DNA of 64,000 nucleotides from Lycorma delicatula (taxonomy: Eukaryota; Arthropoda; Insecta; Hemiptera; Fulgoridae). The stretch lies in NCBI RefSeq assembly GCF_047948215.1, contig NC_134456.1, positions 196,676,034 through 196,740,033 on the forward strand, read 5' to 3'. Positions within the stretch are counted from its first letter, which is position 1. Each line of letters begins with the position of its first letter. The position numbers and the translations under genes are program-made. The notes beneath the pieces are model-generated. The model saw only the letters and a program-made list of their open reading frames with translations, did not search any database and was not told the DNA's origin. This document shows, one piece after another, positions 33,798 through 52,729 of this stretch.

Positions 33798-35974
33798 AAT
33801 ATCCAACATTAGCACAGTAGAATTTCTCTCTACAGTAACAAAAAACCTTTATTAAGTGCACTATGAACATTTGATGTTTGAGGTTTAAAATCAATAAACT
33901 TTGATTTTTTTATCCCTATCAAAATTCTTTTTTTGTAAGAGAAATGTTTGTTTTATTCAAACTGTGATCAATTATTATTTATTTTATTTTTATCCTGAAT
34001 AAATTTCAAATAAAAATATAAAATTTCACGATTATTAAAAAAATCCCATCATGTATTGTAATATAAATATAATGTGAAATGAACAAAAAAATAATTGTTT
34101 AATCTTGCACGATATTGGGAGGTCAGTAAAGTAACTAACTTCTGATGGATTTTTCCATTACTTTCTGTTATTTTTTAATCTGTTTTCTAATCTTTTTTTC
34201 TATTCTACATTTTTAGTTTATTATTTCATGTTAGTCTAATGTTTGATTTCCCGGTATTTTACATCTTTCACATTTCTTTTTATCTCTAAGTTAACTAACT
34301 GTGGGTGAGTAACCTCGTTTTTCATTTAGTAAAAAGTTTTCACATGATTCTATTTTTCTTTTGAATTTTAAACAGTTTTCAATAACAAAAACTTTCGAAA
34401 GCCACCATTCTTTGCCTTTATAACTTTTCTGTTTATGTTACATTTCTATACAGGGATAAAATTCAAATAAATAATTTTAAAAATTTATCAATCATAAATT
34501 TGTGTGTGAAGGTAGCAAATTTCATTTTTGCATAAAGGCTCTACTTAACTGAGGTAATGTGCTTTTTGTGTTACAATCATCTTTTGTAATTGTACTGTCT
34601 AACATAATAAAATTATTTAATTATTAAAATCATTAAAATTATTATTCTTTATTTCAAAATTAATGTATTAGTCATTCATCTTAATACATAATAGGCGGTA
34701 CTCATTCACCGTATCCATTCTTAATTCAAATTGCAAGGTATTGCAATATAAAATATATATTATATGTTACCTACTTTTATACCCTTTTTTTATTTATATT
34801 ATATTAAGCTGCATATAACTTACTGTAAAAAGAAATGTAACTAATTGCGGTAGCAGAATTGTTACATTAAGTGTTATTTAGCTAACTGCTTGTTAGTTAT
34901 CGGCAGATCCAACTTATTACTTATAAGACTTATTAAGATATTTAACGAAAATAAAGTCTCAATATGTTCTGCTTATTCTGTAATTAACGATGTTAAATAA
35001 CGGCTAGTTTGTGTGATAAACAGCGCGATTGTGTTACTTTCAAAGAACATATCAGATGCAGTTAAGAGGTCTTGGCATCCTGCTTTGTATTACTAGGCTA
35101 TGCCCGGTAACAGAAGTCATTTCACTCTTGTGTGAGACATTTTACTTTTTTTATGAAGAAGAAAATCTTTTGTTTTTATCTTTATATATATTTATGTATA
35201 TTGTATAAAATACAGGCAATTTTGGATGCTGACAACATAATAGGCTGCTACTATTTGTATATTTATGTATATTTTTATTTTAATTCCCTAAGAATTTGAA
35301 GACTGACAAAACATTTATTACTGAAAAACGTTTAAAGTACGTTTAAAACCTAGAGCGATAAAAATGCTAATTTAAATTAAATATTAAAAAGGCTTAACAA
35401 ATTTTTTTACCACTTCTGTGGCCGTTTTCCATTTCTGTTCTTTTGACCTCATTCTCGTTTAAGTACCGTTAATTCATATTTTACTTGCGACATAAATGAT
35501 CCATCTTTACTGATAAATGTAATGACAAAGTTGGGTGTAAATCATCTTTGAGTGGTCTGGGTAGCATTGTATAAGGGTAGTTGATCCACATTTAATCTTC
35601 TTGTTGATTAAGTACATCAGAAACTGCCGATTATATAATGTTTTTCAGGCGTCTGAGGAAAGGATGTAAAATTTTCTAGTCGCCTAGTTCTCCAGATCTG
35701 TACTCCTTCTGATTTATGAGATGAATGCCAGTAACCCTGAAATCCATTTTTTTTTGTGCCTAGTATATAAGAAAGAATACCGGGGTTTTAAGTTAATAAA
35801 GTATTTCTTGGATGAGGAGTACGGTGTTGATTTCAGACTAGAATCAAAGAGCAAAAGAAATAGCTTAGTTTTTTACATGGTCGGTGATGTTTTCCTATCT
35901 TTTGCAAGCGGCACCAGCATAAATGACGACCCCCTAAACAGAAAGACTTCTGAGTATTACAGGCTCCTAAACGT
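33798..35974. other. AT-rich intergenic DNA, no gene recognised
   Basis: A segment at about 35660-35720 reads SPSSPDL in one frame, reminiscent of the SPDLAPSD motif of mariner/SETMAR transposases. The open frame that follows (35721-35984) shows only faint resemblance to the same family. It may be an additional decayed mariner piece abutting the one at 35975. Confidence 0.45.
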
Positions 35975-37085
35975 GAATCTGTAGTAACAGTTCAACGCAT
36001 GTTTCGTTGAGAGTTTAAATGTAATCCTCCAAGTGTCAATAACATTCGTCAATGGTATTATCAGATTTAAACGACCGAATCTCGGTGTAAAGAGAAGAAT
36101 ACGGGATTATCAAGGGTGTATGAAGAAAATATGGAACATTTTAAAGAGTATTTCCTGCGTAATCCTAAAAAAAATATTTTAGGAAGGCCAGCCACGAACT
36201 AGTGATGCCGGTTATAAAAATGTGAAATGTTTTAAGGAAACACATATATACGCACCCATACCATTTACAGCGGTTATAAGTTTTCAAGCCCACCGACTAT
36301 CCTGTGGATGCCGACTTCGCAATCGAAATGTTGCAGTATGAAGATGATACATTTTTTTATCATTCTGTGATCTCATTTAGTGATGAACCAAGATGACATC
36401 TTATCTGAAAAGTTAACACACATAATGTACGTATTTGGGAATCAGAAAATCCCCATGAATTCTTTAATGCAAAAGAGACTTTCCCAGATTAAATGTTTTC
36501 TGTGCGATATTGCGACGGCACGTATACGGGCCATTCTTTTTCACTGAAAAGGTGTAACAGGATCTTAATTGGATATGCTTCGAACACAGCTCTTTTCTCG
36601 ACTGCAAGATGGACCAGAGAGTTTTATTTGGCAGCAAGATACTGTCCCTTCTTAGTGACATAATTCTGTACAGGACTGCTTGAATGAGATTTTCCTCAAC
36701 CGTTGGGTTGTTCGGCATGAATACAGTGATATATCCCAACCCCGTAGGGGAAGACATCCATTTTCTGATGATTCCGGTCGCCAAGCCATCCCCTCCGTTC
36801 CGAGCTCAGAGGGGTTTTACCGGAGGTCGTCTTTAGAGCTAGATTGAGGTGGTCTCCAATGTCACTCGATCTGACCCCTGGTGATTTTTCATTTGGGGTT
36901 TTATGAAGGATGTTGTTTATGTGCCTCCACTATTCTACCCAATTTGAGACAGAGTTATGAAGCAGATAGTTCCTGTTCCAGACATGCTAGTTATGTATAG
37001 AATGAACTTTCCTATAGTTTGGATGTGTGATTACAGTGTTTGTGATTTGTGCTTTCGGTGACGAAAGGTGTTTACATTGAACACA
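35975..37085 (+). pseudogene. mariner-type transposase with DUF4817-like N terminus, fragment 2
   Basis: Frames in succession give RESVVTVQRMFR, CNPPSVNNIRQWYYQ and VYEENMEHFKEYFLRNPKK, the N-terminal helix-turn-helix region of this insect family. Next come KVNTHNVRIWESENPHEF and, near 36860-36900, SLDLTPGDFSFGVL, the counterpart of SPDLTPCDFFLWG with the third catalytic Asp apparently retained. The QQDGAPPH region is badly damaged. The element may run to about 37255, where ACACTCTGTATTTT resembles a mariner terminal motif. Stops and indels throughout make it non-functional. Opposite orientation to fragment 1 at 31150-31900. Confidence 0.65.
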
Positions 37086-39470
37086 TACAAGAAAAAACTG
37101 TAACGATACATTTTATTTGTTTCATCAATATTACAGAGATTCATTTTATTTGTGATTCATTATTCTAAATCAAAATTAAGAGATAATAATAAAGAGAGGT
37201 TTTAAGAGATATTTAGCTTTAAAACCTCGATATTCTATTTTTTACACTCTGTATTTTAGGAGATTTGGCTTAATCAGACCAGCTCTCTGGTCGTTAGGAA
37301 TATTATTCAAATACTGAATGAAAAATAAACTTTATTACGGTTTGCAGGATTACAGTTGTGTTTCATCAATTTTACAGTTTCTGCAGACTTTGCATAAACA
37401 TGATAAGGATAGAACTTTCTTCCACAGAATTAAAATTACGGAGTAAAAAATCAGTGGTAAAGAAATGGGGTGAAAGGAATGGTACATTATCATATAAAAA
37501 CATCAGCTTTGGGAAAGCTTAACTACCTATCCTGTTAACGAGTGCATTTTCACTCAAAATCCCTCGGCAGATCGGAAAAGTTTTACTTTGGTAACAGTTT
37601 ATAATGGATTAAATATTTTGGGTTGACATGATTGTTTTAGCAAAGACTACCTTTTCTTCAGATATTAAATATCTATCAGCGAGATGTAAAAGAGATTCTA
37701 AAAGATTAAAGAACAACTTTACCCTTTTCCAAAATTCTGTGGCATCCATCCAACCGTTCAGCCAGAATCCAACTCAAGGTATGGGAATTTTCTTCATGAA
37801 AAAGCATGCAAAAACAAACCCAAGAACCCTCTAGGAGTTAAAGAACTATCATCATCTTTATATGTAGTACTTTGCCGAATGTTATATCCTTAAGACTACT
37901 GTTGTTTCCAATAAATTGTTCATGTTCCATGGTTGGTCTTTTTTTATCTTCCATTCTTAACTTCATCTATAAATTGCAATTACTTCCTTTCTTGCCTACC
38001 TTCTCCTTCAGGTGTTTTCAAAAACATTGTTATCAGTGATCCTTTCCTCCCGTAACCTGTCTGCAATAGAGATCAGTTCTCGTCATACTAAGAATCTTAA
38101 TATAGAAATTGAACATTCCTTATTTGAGCCACATGTTTTTATCATCAACCTAACTATATTTCAAGTGGGTATTAAAGAGTTCTGTACGACACAAAACTAA
38201 TTGCATCTCAGTTGATGAATTAAGGAATATCCTTCTCAATTTGATTGGAACTATACACTTCGCTAATGTGGATAATTAACATTATAGTTTTTAAAATCTG
38301 ACTGATAATGGTGCAATTAAAAATGGATTATTTAAAAACATTTTATAAATCTATTTTTACATTTTTATAACAAATTTTATAAAAAGAAAGAATATTAAAA
38401 TGTCATAAAATGATCTAGCTTTCTATATTCTGTATGACAAAAAAATTAGGGTAATTAACGTGCAGTTTTGAAGAAATAAATTGTTTAAACAATAGCGAAC
38501 AAGATTGTTATGAAGAAAACTGTCCTGAGAGTTTTATAAAATTAGCTCAACTAGTTAATTTACAGATTTCAATATTATTTATTCAAAATTCGTTGTAGAG
38601 TATAAAAAATACTGTATATTAAAATAGATTATGAAGAAAAACCACTAAGTAATTTTAAGCCTAATGTTTTATTATAAGAATAAAAAGGTGAACACTAGGT
38701 AAAATATTTTATGTCATTTGTTTGTATTCCTACTTTTTTAAATGTAATAATCTATATACTGGGAAAAATTTCGGTAAAAGATACAAAATAAACTTAACAA
38801 AAAGAAAACTTACAAGAGAATTCTTACTTTTGAACAAATTATATTTTTTTTTTTACTTTCCTTGCATCGTAGCTCTAGAGCTACGCTGAAAGAAAAAACG
38901 TTTAGTAAACCGTCAAAAAAATGAAATATAGGTTTTCTCTGTGTATTTTTCGATGTTTCATGACCCAGAGAGCCCAAAAAACCAAACATAGTGTGAGGGT
39001 AATGTTAATACATATGTACTCGTGTAAGTGTGTTAGGGTGTTTGAAGCTTAATAACATTTGACTGAATAAACGGATTTTGATGAGATTTTGTACAGACAC
39101 TCATGGATATGAGGCAAATTGTTGGTAAAATTTTGCGGTCAATATCTCCAAGGAATGGGGTAAATTGTTAATTAGAGCCAATTTTCTCAAAATTTTCGTA
39201 CAAAATTTCACTTTATATTAAGTAAAGTATATAGTGATTCTTACCATTAAAAAAATAAAAATTGCCCCCAAAATTCCACCATCTTCTTATTTTTTGCATA
39301 TTTTTAATATAATTTTTTTTTATGTCTTCCTAGACATGATTGTAAAGCAAGCCACCTCAAAAAAAAAAAAATGCTTTGGGAGCAATGTAGGCGATGGGGA
39401 GCCGATCAAAGTTTAAAAATATCGATTATTTTGCATTCTTAAAACTTTTTTAGTTTATTTAAACTTTTAT
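37086..39470. other. Intergenic DNA with unclassified repeat-like blocks
   Basis: No gene is recognised. The block at about 38930-39420 (GTTTCATGACCCAGAGAGCC, later GCGGTCAATATCTCC) is less AT-rich than its surroundings and looks like a dispersed repeat of unknown class. Frames at 37628-37834 and 38012-38200 carry no motif. Confidence 0.45.
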
Positions 39471-40066
39471 TCTATATAAATAAAAATGTAAATAAATGTT
39501 CGTTTCTTCAAAATTTTAAATCTCCGAAAATTCTTCACCGATTGTTTTGAACTTTTGACTGAACATTGCATTCGAATAAGCGCGTGTTTTATATACCTAC
39601 TATTTATATACCTAAGTTGTCACACCTGTGAAAGGTAAAAACATGATTTTTTAAAAACAGCGCTATCTGTTGGACGTAAAAGCAAAAACGCTATATTAAA
39701 TATTTTACAGTTCCATTTCAATGTCTCCGATATGTGTATCCGCTGCAGACTTAAAAGCTACTGGGCCGGGAAAAAGGGAGAAAGTAAAAATTGAAAAAGG
39801 TTAAAGAAGAAAATGGTATAAAGAAAAAAGGGGAGAACGGGGAAAAGGAAATGGGGAGAGAAGAAAAAATAAAAGGGAAAAGAGGATGAGGAAAAGATAA
39901 ATAAGGGAAAGAGAAATGGAGAAAGGTAAGTGAAATGTTAAGGAGAAGGAGAAAATGGTGGAAAGGAAAAGGTAGTATGGTAAAAATGAATATGGGAAAA
40001 GTAAAATGGTAAAGGGGAAAGGGGGAAACAAATCTAGCAATAAGGAGGCAGGAGGAGGTCTGCTAG
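39471..40066 (+). mobile_element. Helitron-like non-autonomous element, tentative
   Basis: Begins TCTATATAAATAAAAATG, continues with AAATCTCCGAAAATTCTTCA and CATTGCATTCGAATAAGCG, then a long purine tract. It ends GGTCTGCTAG followed by T. A 5' TC and a 3' CTAG before a T are the Helitron termini, and the opening phrase resembles insect Helitrons I remember. The expected short hairpin upstream of CTAG is not clear, and the 5' flanking base is T rather than the usual A, so the call is tentative. No Rep/helicase coding sequence is present. Confidence 0.4.
39771..40040. repeat. Purine-only (GGGAAAA-type) tract
   Basis: About 270 bp composed almost entirely of A and G on the plus strand, built from degenerate GGGAAAA and GGAAAAGG words. 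The opposite strand is open in one frame only because of this bias and is not a gene. Confidence 0.85.
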
Positions 40067-46492
<6,426 letters not shown>

Positions 46493-46515
46493 TTACCTGT
46501 AACATTTACACCTGT

Positions 46516-46549
46516 AACCTGTTGGTTACAGACTTGTAACCAACAGGTT
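46516..46549. repeat. Perfect 15-bp hairpin beside (AC)76
   Basis: AACCTGTTGGTTACA at 46516-46530 pairs exactly with TGTAACCAACAGGTT at 46535-46549, leaving a 4-nt loop GACT. A weaker echo of the right arm and its continuation (ATAACCAACAG, then ACGTAAG) lies at 46661-46683. Confidence 0.92.
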
Positions 46550-46910
46550 TCGCGTAAGTATTTAGATGTTTAATAACTTATAAATATATATATATGTAAT
46601 TTATAAAATTGTAATTAATTGAATGATTGCCAATCAGTCAATTAGTCACTCTATTGGCTTATAACCAACAGTTTTAACGTAAGATGTTTTATAATATTTT
46701 TAATATAATTTAAGAAATAATGAATCTAAAAGTAAATATTTTTAAAATAATAAGAAATATAAATTTTATTTTGAAATAAATCACATACTCTGATAAAGAT
46801 ATCTCAAAAAAAAAAATATTTCTTATATGTACAAACAATAGAAAGTTCGTAATTTCTTTAAAACACTTCGATCAAGCGTAAGTGGAATTAAAAAAATTGT
46901 TTTATACTAC

Positions 46911-48895
46911 TTTTTTTTTTTTGAGAAATTATTTTTACAATTGATGTCGCCAAAAAGATTGCGATAGTAAGTAAAATTTTTGCTTACTTGACTAAGGAGT
47001 CGTAGGCCATTCATAGATAGCCGACATCAAATACAACAATATACCTCTTTTCAACAACAATACAACAATACCTCTTGTCACGAACGAGATAATAAAAAAA
47101 ACAAAGATAACGGATAACAGAGGTAACAGATAAGAAATAATAAAGTCAGATAAATAATAGACATAAAAGTTTAAAGTCACCCGAAGTTAAGTCATAAATA
47201 TTAAAATCAGATAAAAGCAATTGAGTCACAAAACAATAAAAACACAAAATTATCGGTAGACAATCACACCACCAACTCAGTTAACTACAACCAACTTCAG
47301 CATATGACAAATTCCAGTATAGATTCTTAAAGTTTAAACTATGTTTGACGTAATTACAGCTGTATAATCCCCCTAATGCACTCTAATAATCATCCATGTC
47401 CTCAAAGATCAGTGAGGTTTAGTACACGTACCCTCCTCAATCGTCTTACTTTCGCAATCTTGTCAAATAGATTCAGCGCTAGATGATTCACACCACCTTA
47501 CATATGTAGTCCAGCTTACATGTGTCCAAAATACATATGTATTCCTACTGGTTCTCTGTATTTTCTCATGAACAAGTGGCACCCGAAGATACCCGTACAT
47601 CTCATCGTTCCTAACGAACCACGGAGCCCTTGATACCATCCTCAGCACCTTGTTTTGAAAGCGATAGATGATTTCAACGTTATTATTACGATTAGTCCCA
47701 AATACTTGTGCATCATACCTACATATTGGTTTGAGAAAAACCTTGTACAGCAACAGTTTATTCGTCAAGGACAAATGAGACAGTCTACCAAGGAGTTAGT
47801 ACATTCGTGCCAGTTTAGTTTTCAGTTATTTCCTCTTCTCTCTGATATGAATCGTCCAGGTCAATAGACGATCTTAATCCTAGGTACTATACCACCAGGT
47901 ATATATACGCACCAGGGATGAGAGTATTTTCCAGGTAAACCGGAGGACAATTACTCCTTCTAAATCCCACATTTCCTCCTCCTGGTAAATGTCAGATGAC
48001 TTGATTTGGCAGGATTGACTTTCACCTACGGAGCCATTCGTTGATAAGGACGAGTGCAGCATCCAGTTAGCCAAAGGGTGTCGGGTTCACCATTTACTGC
48101 CAAAATTGCTGTGTCGTTTGCCAAGGACGCAATTGTAAAATCTTCTGTACTGAAAAATCTCCAATATACATCAAACATCGGACCTAAAACCGAATCACCT
48201 AATCAGTCAGACAATCCCTAGTTTTATTTAACTTAAGAAACCCGCTGACCCAGGTAACTACGTAATACAAGATACATCAGTTGAGGTAGCCTTGACTTCA
48301 AATTGAAAAGAAGACCAGTTGGGAATCCAGTGTTTGTCGATTGTATGTTAAATGTCAAGAAAGGCTGCGGAGCAATATTTTTGCTTTCTAGGCACCAACC
48401 TGCTGATCACACTAACAATTCTGTGGACCTGTTCGATGGACGAATGGCCGCCTCTGAAGCCAAACTGGTGATCAGAGATAACGTTACTCTTCTCTTAAAC
48501 TTGCCATAATCTTTGAAAGAATAGCTTTCCAAAAGATAGGAAGCAAGCTACAGGCCTGTAAAAATGCGGATTTATTCGGCTTCAAAACCATAAAAACCTT
48601 CGATACCTTTCCGAGGAGAACTATGCCGAAATATCGCATTCAATAGGTGGGTAGTATTAAGCAATCCTAAAGAAGATGGTAACATATATAACATTTTACC
48701 AGTTACCAAATCAAATCCTGGGCCAACCTCGACTAGTTTGATCAACCAATCCTACCGATACTTCCGCAGCCGTAACGGGTTTCAACGGGAAGCATAGAGG
48801 AAGCGGGCTTCCTGTTGCTTCTGAACTGGATCCAGGAACTCAAAAATCTCTTCCGAATCGTATGGCTTGAAGACATTGCTTAGGTGTGCAGCATA
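46911..48895 (-). mobile_element. 5'-truncated Jockey-type LINE (minus strand)
   Basis: A run of 12 T at 46911-46922 is the complement of the poly(A) tail. Moving right are a 3' UTR of about 500 bp and then ORF2 from the C terminus back to the region before RT motif A, ending near 48895. ORF1 and the endonuclease are absent, as expected for 5' truncation. No TSD was found. Confidence 0.75.
47415..48895 (-). pseudogene. Jockey reverse transcriptase, decayed
   Basis: Minus-strand frames give, N to C: AAHLSNVFKPYDSEEIFEFL, GFDLVTGKML, NVISDHQFGFRGGHSSIEQV, SAAFLDI, then SVLGP-like and TIASLANDTAILAVN. Here the FADD box has become LAND, so one catalytic Asp is lost. Next come VNPAKSSHLTFTRR, NKLLLYKVFLKPICRY, YRFQNKVLRMVSRAPWFVRN and the terminal NLFDKIAKVRRLRRVRVLNL. 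Stops and frameshifts are frequent. The longest remaining frame is 47463-47774. The order is diagnostic of the Jockey clade. Confidence 0.82.
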
Positions 48896-48913
48896 GGTGC
48901 AAAGACCTGCGTT

Positions 48914-48953
48914 TGTGTGTATGTGTGTGTATGTGCGCGCGCACGCACGTGTG
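48914..48953. repeat. 40-nt alternating pyrimidine-purine tract
   Basis: Every base from 48914 to 48953 alternates pyrimidine and purine, and the run includes GTGCGCGCGCACGCACG. Such tracts can adopt Z-DNA under supercoiling (established for CG/TG repeats). It lies exactly at the 5' truncation side of the LINE. Confidence 0.8.
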
Positions 48954-51095
48954 AGTAATATGTATAAAAAATCATATAAAACTGAATCAGTGAAAGAACT
49001 GACACCAAAGCTTTAAATAATATTTAAGTGTATGTATTCGGTTTTATGAAAATAGAGGAAACAATGAAAGGGAAGAAAAGAGTAAAAGGGAACGAAAATC
49101 TCATACATATATACTGTTTTTATGCATATATGCATATATGCATATATATATATATATATATATGATATATTGGATTTATTACTTTATTTGATAATTGGAA
49201 ATTATTTTATTCGCAAGTAAATATTTCACTATTATAATTCTCTACTTCAACACCTGTAAACACTAGTGTTTTTAGATTAGAAGGTTAGATGGAAAAACCA
49301 ATGAAACTATAAAGGAAAAACAGAATTTAAGTTAATTTTACTAACGTGAAGGGGTAGACAAAAGATGTAATAAAGAAATACGGAGATCGGTTAGCGGCTA
49401 TATAAATCTGTTAATCAATTTGAATAAATTGCTAGTATGTGAAATTTATAAATAATAAGTAAAAAACAGGATGGATGAATGTGTTTTTGAATTATTTCAC
49501 TTCAAAAAACTTAAAAATCAAAGTAAAATATTTTGAGTTAAACTGCATGGTTCAATATGGGTGTTAATTATCTTGAAATAAAAGTGAAGATAACTTTAAA
49601 AAATGTTACTCAGTGTTTTGTAATATTAATTTAAGCATGTTCTTTAGAAGTAGATTTGTAATATTGTAAAAAATTATTACATTAACAAGAAACATATTTT
49701 ATTTATTTTTTAATAACTTATGTTTATTGAAATATAATTTTTACAATATAACTTAAAATAGTTTAAATTTTATTAAAAATATTCATTGACTATGTAGTAT
49801 CTTCTAATTTTTATATTAGTAAATATATTAACAATATAAGTATTTTTTGATTATGAAACAAATTGACTGAGATTGCCGAATTAAATTATCTTGAATCTTT
49901 TTTTTCATCGAAAATTACATGTTATGTTAAAGACACAAATAACATGGTCTTTCCCTTGTAACTGGATTAATATGGAAATAAAACCGGGCTTCACAATGTT
50001 GGATAATTAAAAATTCAAATGAACATATGCATTTTGAGCGGAATTCCCTTCCATAAACTCTATGTCTTTCCCATGCGGATTACGCAAATGAAGTTAAAAT
50101 TTTTGGTAGCTTTTTGAGGGAGTTAATTTATATACATCTGCTTTAAGTAAAGTGAGATTACTTATTTTAAAATTTTAACGAACATTTAAATATTCTATGA
50201 AAATATGTGTGTATACCATGAATAAATATCATTTGTTACTCTCACCGGTTCCATATAATAAGTATTAATGATATTACGATGTAACTAACGTGCTTTTCTG
50301 ATGCGGATACCTTTTTAGATTAATCTTATGAATGACATGATTAAAAAAAAATTATTAATATATTTAATCTCTATATATAAAATAATCCATATCGCAGTAG
50401 TTCATTCTATTTATAACAATCTCGTTTACTGTTCTTTTTTCTTCAAAAAAATAGATAAAATGTTTCACTTAGTTCTGTTATATATTTATAGTCTGTTTTA
50501 TATAAATTATTTGTGAAAAAATTATTTTATTATGGAAAAAAAAACAAAAGTTATAGGAAAAAGATTATGGTGATGGAATATTTTGTCAATTTGCATAATA
50601 AGAGAAACAATTCAAAAATTTGTTATGAAGAAAAAAGCTTAAAAAATACCTTTAAAGTAATTTATGGAAGCCTTTAAAATACGAAGCTTAGCCTTATTGA
50701 AAAACAATTTTCATGTAAAGGAAAGGAAAACCAGAAGCTTTTCTTTAGAAAATAAATATTGATCTTTGATGCTTCAATTCGTAATAACGTGGTATTCTGA
50801 AAGGTTTTTCTCATACGTTATAAACAGGTTTACGACGTTAACTTGTGTATTTTTCGTTTATCCTCTTGCTTTTATTTTCTTATAAAATAAATGTAATAAT
50901 ACAAAATGCTGTGAAAACATTCACGTTTACATTTTTATAGTAATTCTATATGCTGAAATGAAGTAATATATAAAAGCTAAAAGTAAATTTTATGAAGCGA
51001 TGTCAAAAGATATTTTACTTATATCTAAAAATCATGAATCGCATGAAATTATTATTATTATTATTATCATTATATCACGATCAATATTACTTTTA
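48954..51095. other. AT-rich intergenic DNA, no gene seen
   Basis: An ATGCATAT-type repeat followed by (AT)n lies at about 49123-49164. No coding sequence is recognised. The frame at 50328-50516 is compositional. Confidence 0.55.
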
Positions 51096-51185
51096 CAATG
51101 CCAGCCTCTAAGGGAAAGTGGTATGCACTACCTTTTCATCCAAAAGATTCAGAGTTCAAATCCAGGTCAGCATGGCATTTCTATA
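51096..51185 (+). repeat. tRNA-derived SINE fragment 1
   Basis: Contains an A-box-like AAGTGGTATGC and a B-box-like GTTCAAATCC at 51154-51163, the internal RNA polymerase III promoter elements of tRNA genes. GGTCAGCATGGCATTTCTAT follows. The region at 58350-58440 has the same order of elements on the opposite strand, which suggests one SINE family. The tRNA-like part is too diverged to be a working tRNA gene. Confidence 0.6.
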
Positions 51186-51404
51186 TACCCAACAAAATTC
51201 AAATAATATTCGATTCGACGAATACAAAGCTCTAACTTTTCATAAAAGGCATGATCATTTTTCTGTCACATCTCACGAAAAATTCAAGCGATTTTGAGAA
51301 AATAATGTATTTGCTCAGCGTATTGTTAGCTGTTTCATGCTATTTTATCAGTTGTCAATAATTAAAACAAATTATTCAATCAAAATATTTTGTCGCTTTT
51401 TAAA
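51186..51404. other. AT-rich intergenic DNA
   Basis: Nothing is recognised between the SINE fragment and the Jockey element; the rest of the SINE tail may lie here. Confidence 0.5.
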
Positions 51405-51536
51405 ATTGTGTGCTGCTACTTTGTGCGGGGGATTATTTTGAGTAATTTTCGTGTTTTGATAAGAGGTAACTAACAGCTATTTAAAAGAAATATTTAATGT
51501 ACTTTATTCGGGCTTTGTCCAACTGAGCTTTAGGTT

Positions 51537-52714
51537 ATGATGGATTCTGTACCAGCTGGTATAGTCTACAATAGCGACGTTAATGTCCCTACATTAACGT
51601 CGTCAAGTAGGCAACCGAGCAGGGTAGCTCGAAGAAAATTCATCAGAGATGATATAGTGAATAATTTATCTAAGAATTCAAGCGATAACGACATTGTGGT
51701 TATAGAATCCCAGCCAACCTTTAGTCCGTGAAGAATCAAACCTATCCCGAGAAAAGAAACTACATTTAATAATCCGATCATTGGGGGATTATCAATATCA
51801 AATAGATTTAATAGCCTTCCATTAGATGACGAATTTTATATGCCAAACAGAACCGGTCATGCCCTCACGTATCTTACTTTACGGGATAAATGATGTTCTT
51901 AGGTTATACGAACTGATAAAAATGTTCTTGGGTAAGGGAGATTACAACATACGACTGGTAGGAGGGAAAAACTTCAGAGTAATAGTTTCTAAATAAATTG
52001 AAGTGTACATGACAATCACAAAACTAGTTCGTGAACATGAATTAATAAGTAATACCTTCACTAAAAAGGATCAACGAGCCTTTCGTGTTCTGATTAGAAA
52101 CCTGCACCACTCAATCAAACTGGAGATGATCAGGGAAGAAATCCAAGGCCACAGGCATGGGAAGAGGGACATAGTAAATGCACGCCATACAGTAACCAAA
52201 GAGCCAACATCAACATTTTTCATGAACTTAGATCCGCAGGAGAACAATAAAAGTATATTTGATTTAAAATGCATAGCGAATTTCAGCATGTCGTTTGAAA
52301 TACCGTGGAAATCAACCGGCCTCGAGAAGTGCATGAGGTGCTAGCAGTACGAGCATACCAAAAACAATTACATGAGGCCGTTCCACTTTGTGACGTAAGA
52401 GATAGGTCACCGAACGGCCGATTACCGCAGGAAGGGGAGCATTCCTGCAACCTGTTCTTTAGGTCAATCCGACCACTCGGCAAACTACCGGAGTTGCAGA
52501 GTACACCAAGAATATTAGAGAGGAAACAGAAACAAAAGACGAATCAACTTACTTCAAGAGTCGAATCCGCTAACCGTAAGGTAACTGGCCGAAATATTTG
52601 ATAACAATTTCCCCCCGCTGAGCCATGGAGCATCTGGGAACGTCGGCGCAAAGCTTGAGTCTTTCCACCCAAGCTGCTGCGGCGGCTGACCGTGTTGGTG
52701 AGAATAATGTAGAC
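51537..52714 (+). pseudogene. Jockey ORF1 (gag-like, zinc knuckle protein)
   Basis: ORF1 of Jockey LINEs encodes an RNA-binding protein that packages the element RNA. Start ATG at 51537 in a double ATG. The N-terminal part is Ser/Asn-rich. The segment from 52003 gives YMTITKLVREHELISNTF, KKDQRAFRVLIRNLHHSIK, HTVTKEPTSTFFMNLDPQEN and FDLKCIANFSMSFEIPW, which is the conserved PRE_C2HC-type region. It is followed by CMRC, QYEHTKNNYMRPFHFVT, GHRTADYRRK, ATCSLGQSDHSANYRSC, the CCHC knuckles with several Cys replaced. Stops at 51729-51731 and near 52342 and frame changes disable it. The C-terminal part continues after the nested LINE at 54957. Confidence 0.78.
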
Positions 52715-52729
52715 AGGTTAGATGGGCTT
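52715..52729 (+). repeat. Target-site duplication of nested R1-like LINE, left copy
   Basis: AGGTTAGATGGGCTT, repeated exactly at 54957-54971. Confidence 0.9.

Noticed and set aside
35721..35984. 87-codon plus-strand open frame
   Set aside because: Resemblance to mariner is too faint to call; it overlaps the start of a better supported mariner pseudogene.
51154..51163. Possible tRNA gene from the B box
   Set aside because: No cloverleaf with acceptor and anticodon stems can be completed; a SINE fragment explains it better.
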